From Methylocystis sp. (lineage in GTDB: Bacteria > Pseudomonadota > Alphaproteobacteria > Rhizobiales > Beijerinckiaceae): a stretch of DNA of 9,148 nt. The position numbers were made by a program, and so were the translations under genes. Of this stretch, positions 7,209 to 9,148 are shown one piece after another (position 1 is the first letter of the stretch; every line of letters starts with the position of its first letter). The stretch lies in NCBI GenBank assembly GCA_023253795.1, contig JALRFG010000068.1, positions 1 through 9,148 of the forward strand, read 5' to 3'. The notes beneath the pieces are model-generated. The model made no database searches, was not told the DNA's origin, and worked only from the letters and a program-made list of their open reading frames with translations.

Positions 7209-7235
7209 AAAGAACATATGATCGAAAAATAGAAC
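7198..7235. promoter_or_regulatory. Inverted repeat with extra half-site, candidate operator
   Basis: ATGTTCT (7198-7204) and AGAACAT (7211-7217) form a perfect 7-bp inverted repeat around a 6-bp A/T spacer. A third half-site, ATAGAAC (7229-7235), is the exact reverse complement of GTTCTAT (7200-7206). The two GAAC cores start 20 bp apart (7212 and 7232), about two helical turns, so proteins bound there would face the same side. The site covers the -10 and start region of the putative rsmI promoter, as a repressor operator would. GTTC/GAAC cores recall the alphaproteobacterial LexA box, but that box is a direct repeat GAAC-N7-GAAC; the spacing here does not match, so the regulator is unknown. 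A short hairpin in the transcript start is an alternative reading. Confidence 0.4.
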
Positions 7236-7254
7236 GACGAAGCGAGTTCATTCC

Positions 7255-8184
7255 TTGACCGATGCGGCAGCACCCCGCCCCCTGGCGACATATTCGGCAT
7301 TCGGCCTGCGCGCCGAGGCGGAGCGGCTCGCCCCCGGCCTGCATGTCGTGGCGACGCCGATCGGCAATCTCAAGGACATCTCCTTCCGCGCCCTGTCGAC
7401 GCTCGCCGCCGCCGACGCGATCATCGCCGAGGACACGCGCGTCACCCGCAATCTGCTCGCCTATTACGGCGTGGCGACGCCGCTGGTCGCCTATCACGAG
7501 CACAACGCCAAAGTCGTGCGGCCGCACCTGCTCGCCCGGCTCGAAGCCGGCGCGACTCTGGCGCTGGTGTCCGACGCCGGCACGCCGCTGGTTTCCGATC
7601 CCGGCTTCAAGCTGGTGCAGGAGGCGCTGGAGAAAGGCGTTCATGTCACCGCCGTGCCCGGCCCCTCCGCCGTGCTGGCGGCGCTGGTCGTCGCCGGCCT
7701 GCCGACCGACCGCTTCTTCTTTGAAGGGTTTTTGCCGCACAAGAGCGGCCCGCGACGGGCGCGCCTCGCCGAACTGGCCGCCGTGCCCGGCACGCTGGTG
7801 TTTTTCGAGAGCCCGCGCCGGATCGCCGAGACGCTGGCCGACGCCGCCGCCGTGCTCGGCCCGCGCGCCGCCGCCATCGCCCGCGAACTGACCAAGCTCT
7901 ATGAAACGGTGCGGCGCGGCCCGCTCGATACGCTCGCCGCCACCCTCGCCGCCGAGGAGACGCCCAAGGGCGAAATCGTGCTGCTGATCGCGCCGCCGGA
8001 AGCTGGCGCCGCTGAACAGTCCGAAGCCGATCTCGACGCGCGCCTCATGGAGGCCCTCGCCGCCTATTCGGTGAAAGACGCCGCCAGCGTCGTCGCCGCC
8101 GCCACCGGCCAGCCGCGCCGGCAGGTCTACGCCCGGGCGCTGCAACTGACCGCCGGTCGGGACAAAGGCGGCTCCGACAAATGA
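7255..8184 (+). CDS. rsmI: 16S rRNA (cytidine(1402)-2'-O)-methyltransferase RsmI
   Basis: RsmI uses S-adenosylmethionine to 2'-O-methylate C1402 in the decoding centre of 16S rRNA, the base also N4-methylated by RsmH. The 309-residue protein has the SPOUT-unrelated tetrapyrrole-methylase fold: VVATPIGNLKDIS (31-43), AEDTR (58-62), ALVSDAGTPLVSDPG (103-117), VPGPSAVLAAL (134-144), GLPTDRFFFEGFLP (148-161) and FFESPRRI. A small C-terminal domain follows, ending in RQVYARALQL. The start is TTG at 7255: an in-frame stop lies at 7219-7221, no ATG or GTG lies between, and the next candidate (GTG near 7348) would cut off the first beta strand. Only a weak purine-rich AAGCGAG precedes it. Its ATGA stop overlaps the yraN start. 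It is divergent from the LpoA-like gene. Confidence 0.95.
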   Translation: MTDAAAPRPLATYSAFGLRAEAERLAPGLHVVATPIGNLKDISFRALSTLAAADAIIAEDTRVTRNLLAYYGVATPLVAYHEHNAKVVRPHLLARLEAGATLALVSDAGTPLVSDPGFKLVQEALEKGVHVTAVPGPSAVLAALVVAGLPTDRFFFEGFLPHKSGPRRARLAELAAVPGTLVFFESPRRIAETLADAAAVLGPRAAAIARELTKLYETVRRGPLDTLAATLAAEETPKGEIVLLIAPPEAGAAEQSEADLDARLMEALAAYSVKDAASVVAAATGQPRRQVYARALQLTAGRDKGGSDK

Positions 8185-8549
8185 GCGACGCCAGACGCGC
8201 GGCGCGCGCTTTCGGCCTGCGCGCCGAAACGCTGGCCACGTTCTGGCTGCGGGCGCAATTGTTCACGATTCTCGACCGCAATTACCGCGTGCAGGGCGGC
8301 GAAATCGACATCGTCGCGCAGCGCGGACATTTGATCGTTTTTGTCGAGGTGAAAGCCCGCGCCGATCTCGAAACCGCGGCTCTGGCGATCACCCCGCAGA
8401 AACAGCGCCGCATCCAGCGCGCGGTTCATCATTGGCTGGCGCGTCATCCCCGGTCGACAGGCTGCGCCTTACGCGCCGACGCGATCCTGATCGCGCCGGG
8501 GCAATTGCCACGCCGGATCGCGGGCGTCTTCGACCTGTCGATCGGCTAA
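8181..8549 (+). CDS. yraN: YraN/UPF0102 family nuclease-fold protein
   Basis: This 122-residue protein belongs to the UPF0102 (YraN) family, a compact restriction-endonuclease-like fold whose cellular task is not firmly known. The diagnostic core is present: LDRNYRVQGGEIDIVAQRG (31-49), where Glu41 and Asp43 match the PD-(D/E)XK metal-binding acids, then VFVEVKAR (53-60), where Glu55 and Lys57 are the E-x-K pair, then the helix with KQRRIQRAVHHWLARHP (74-90). The usual GxxxE N-terminal motif appears as GLRAETLA (12-19). The ATG overlaps the rsmI stop by four bases, indicating translational coupling, and the rsmI-yraN pairing is widespread in proteobacteria. In many alphaproteobacteria gshB comes next; here a hydroxylamine oxidoreductase gene follows after 124 bp. 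Confidence 0.93.
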   Translation: MSDARRAARAFGLRAETLATFWLRAQLFTILDRNYRVQGGEIDIVAQRGHLIVFVEVKARADLETAALAITPQKQRRIQRAVHHWLARHPRSTGCALRADAILIAPGQLPRRIAGVFDLSIG

Positions 8550-8673
8550 TGCGGCGTGGGCTCATTTGGCTCCACAAACAGCTCTTGCGCTGGCCCTTCC
8601 CTCCCGCCACACTACCGTCGAAAGTGAAACTTCGATTATTCCAGAGAATCGATGGCGGGCGGGGTTACAGGAC

Positions 8674-9148
8674 ATGGTTGAGTGGACGAGGCTTTTTCGT
8701 CGTTGCGGCGTCGCGGCGGCCCTTTTCGCGGCGCTGACGCTGTTTTACGCCCCCTTCGCCGCCGCCGAAACGCCGGACGAAACCTATAAGGCGCTCGGCC
8801 TGTCGAAATCGGCGTCGCCCAAGGAGCTCTATGAAGCGCTGACGAAGCGCTATCACGATGAAGCGCAAGGCGCCGGCAAGGGCACGCTCTCCAAATATTG
8901 GGAGCCGATCCCGATCTCGAAATATCTAAACCCGCACACCTTCTATAAACCGCCGCAGACCATCGACGTCGACGCCAAACGCGAACAATGCGTCGAATGC
9001 CATCAGCAAACAACGCCGGGCTGGACGCATAGCTGGCAGAAAAGCGTGCACGGCAATCTCGACGACATCCGCAAACTGCCGGAGTCGGATTCGCGCGCCT
9101 ATAAAAAAGCGCTGCTGAAAGAAGTCGAAGACAACCTTCATTCGATGG
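8674..9148 (+). CDS. haoA: Hydroxylamine oxidoreductase, N-terminal part (runs off window)
   Basis: HAO is a periplasmic octahaem cytochrome c that oxidises hydroxylamine in ammonia oxidisers; in methanotrophs it is thought to remove hydroxylamine made when methane monooxygenase attacks ammonia. The 158 visible codons contain a Sec signal (basic start, hydrophobic core about 11-29, likely cleavage after AFAAA near 31) and a mature start resembling HAO proteins: ETPDETYKALGLSKSASPKE, ELYEALTKRYHDEAQGAGKG and KYWEPIPISKYLNPHTFYKP. The first haem site, CVECH (106-110), is followed by TPGWTHSWQKSVHGNLDDIR. The remaining seven haem sites and the tyrosine that cross-links to the catalytic P460 haem lie beyond the edge, so catalytic type (oxidase or reductase-like HAO) cannot be decided here. 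ATG at 8674 is the only start in frame before the signal; its Shine-Dalgarno is poor (AGGA almost abuts the ATG). No promoter is obvious in 8550-8673. A haoB gene would be expected downstream. Confidence 0.88.
   Translation, partial: MVEWTRLFRRCGVAAALFAALTLFYAPFAAAETPDETYKALGLSKSASPKELYEALTKRYHDEAQGAGKGTLSKYWEPIPISKYLNPHTFYKPPQTIDVDAKREQCVECHQQTTPGWTHSWQKSVHGNLDDIRKLPESDSRAYKKALLKEVEDNLHSM

Noticed and set aside
7212..7235. Alphaproteobacterial LexA (SOS) box before rsmI
   Set aside because: The two GAAC cores are separated by 16 bases rather than the 7 of the known GAAC-N7-GAAC box, so the match fails on spacing.
7093..8145. 350-residue minus-strand open frame opposite rsmI
   Set aside because: Its Gly/Arg/Gln/His-rich composition without motifs mirrors the GC-rich codons of rsmI, which is well supported.
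8619..8651. Short imperfect inverted repeats before haoA (CGAA...TTCG; GATT...AATC)
   Set aside because: Arms are only 4-6 bases with bulges or mismatches, no promoter boxes align with them, and such matches are expected by chance in 124 bp.

Overview
The window reads as a stretch of high-GC alphaproteobacterial chromosome, most probably Hyphomicrobiales (Rhizobiales). Every recognisable housekeeping protein (CarB, GreA, an ELM1-family protein, TrxB, GlyS, RsmI, YraN) has the alphaproteobacterial character I would expect. The start of a hydroxylamine oxidoreductase (haoA) gene at the right edge makes a methane- or ammonia-oxidising lineage such as Methylocystis/Methylosinus a reasonable guess. 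That taxonomic placement is inference, not something the bases prove.

Left part (1-5864), all on the plus strand: the C-terminal part of carB (carbamoyl-phosphate synthase large chain), greA, an ELM1-family gene, trxB, a small tandem-CDGSH iron-sulfur protein gene and glyS. Gaps are short except for 156 bp before greA. A strong, perfectly paired hairpin with T-tracts on both sides (5822-5864) ends this block and also serves the converging gene on the other strand. The first ~130 bases do not fit carB: they are about 77% GC and read, in the same frame, as a membrane-segment-like peptide. This is most simply a chimeric contig end, but could be a real rearrangement.

Middle and right (5887-8549): a minus-strand lipoprotein gene with a type-1 periplasmic-binding fold (penicillin-binding protein activator, LpoA-like) is divergent from the plus-strand pair rsmI-yraN. 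This repeats the rsmI/lpoA/yraN neighbourhood known from enterobacteria, except that yraN stays with rsmI. The 192-bp divergent intergenic region holds a plausible sigma70-type promoter for rsmI. Its -10 is embedded in an inverted repeat, and a third copy of the half-site lies about two helical turns downstream of the second: a candidate operator.

Right edge (8674-9148): the N-terminal 158 codons of a secreted multihaem hydroxylamine oxidoreductase, cut by the window end, with one CxxCH haem site visible.

No tRNA, rRNA, CRISPR, insertion sequence or phage gene was seen, and no stretch above 300 bases lacks a gene. I see no clearly new multi-gene system. The most interesting points are the carB junction, the rsmI operator-like repeat cluster, and haoA sitting directly after a housekeeping cluster.
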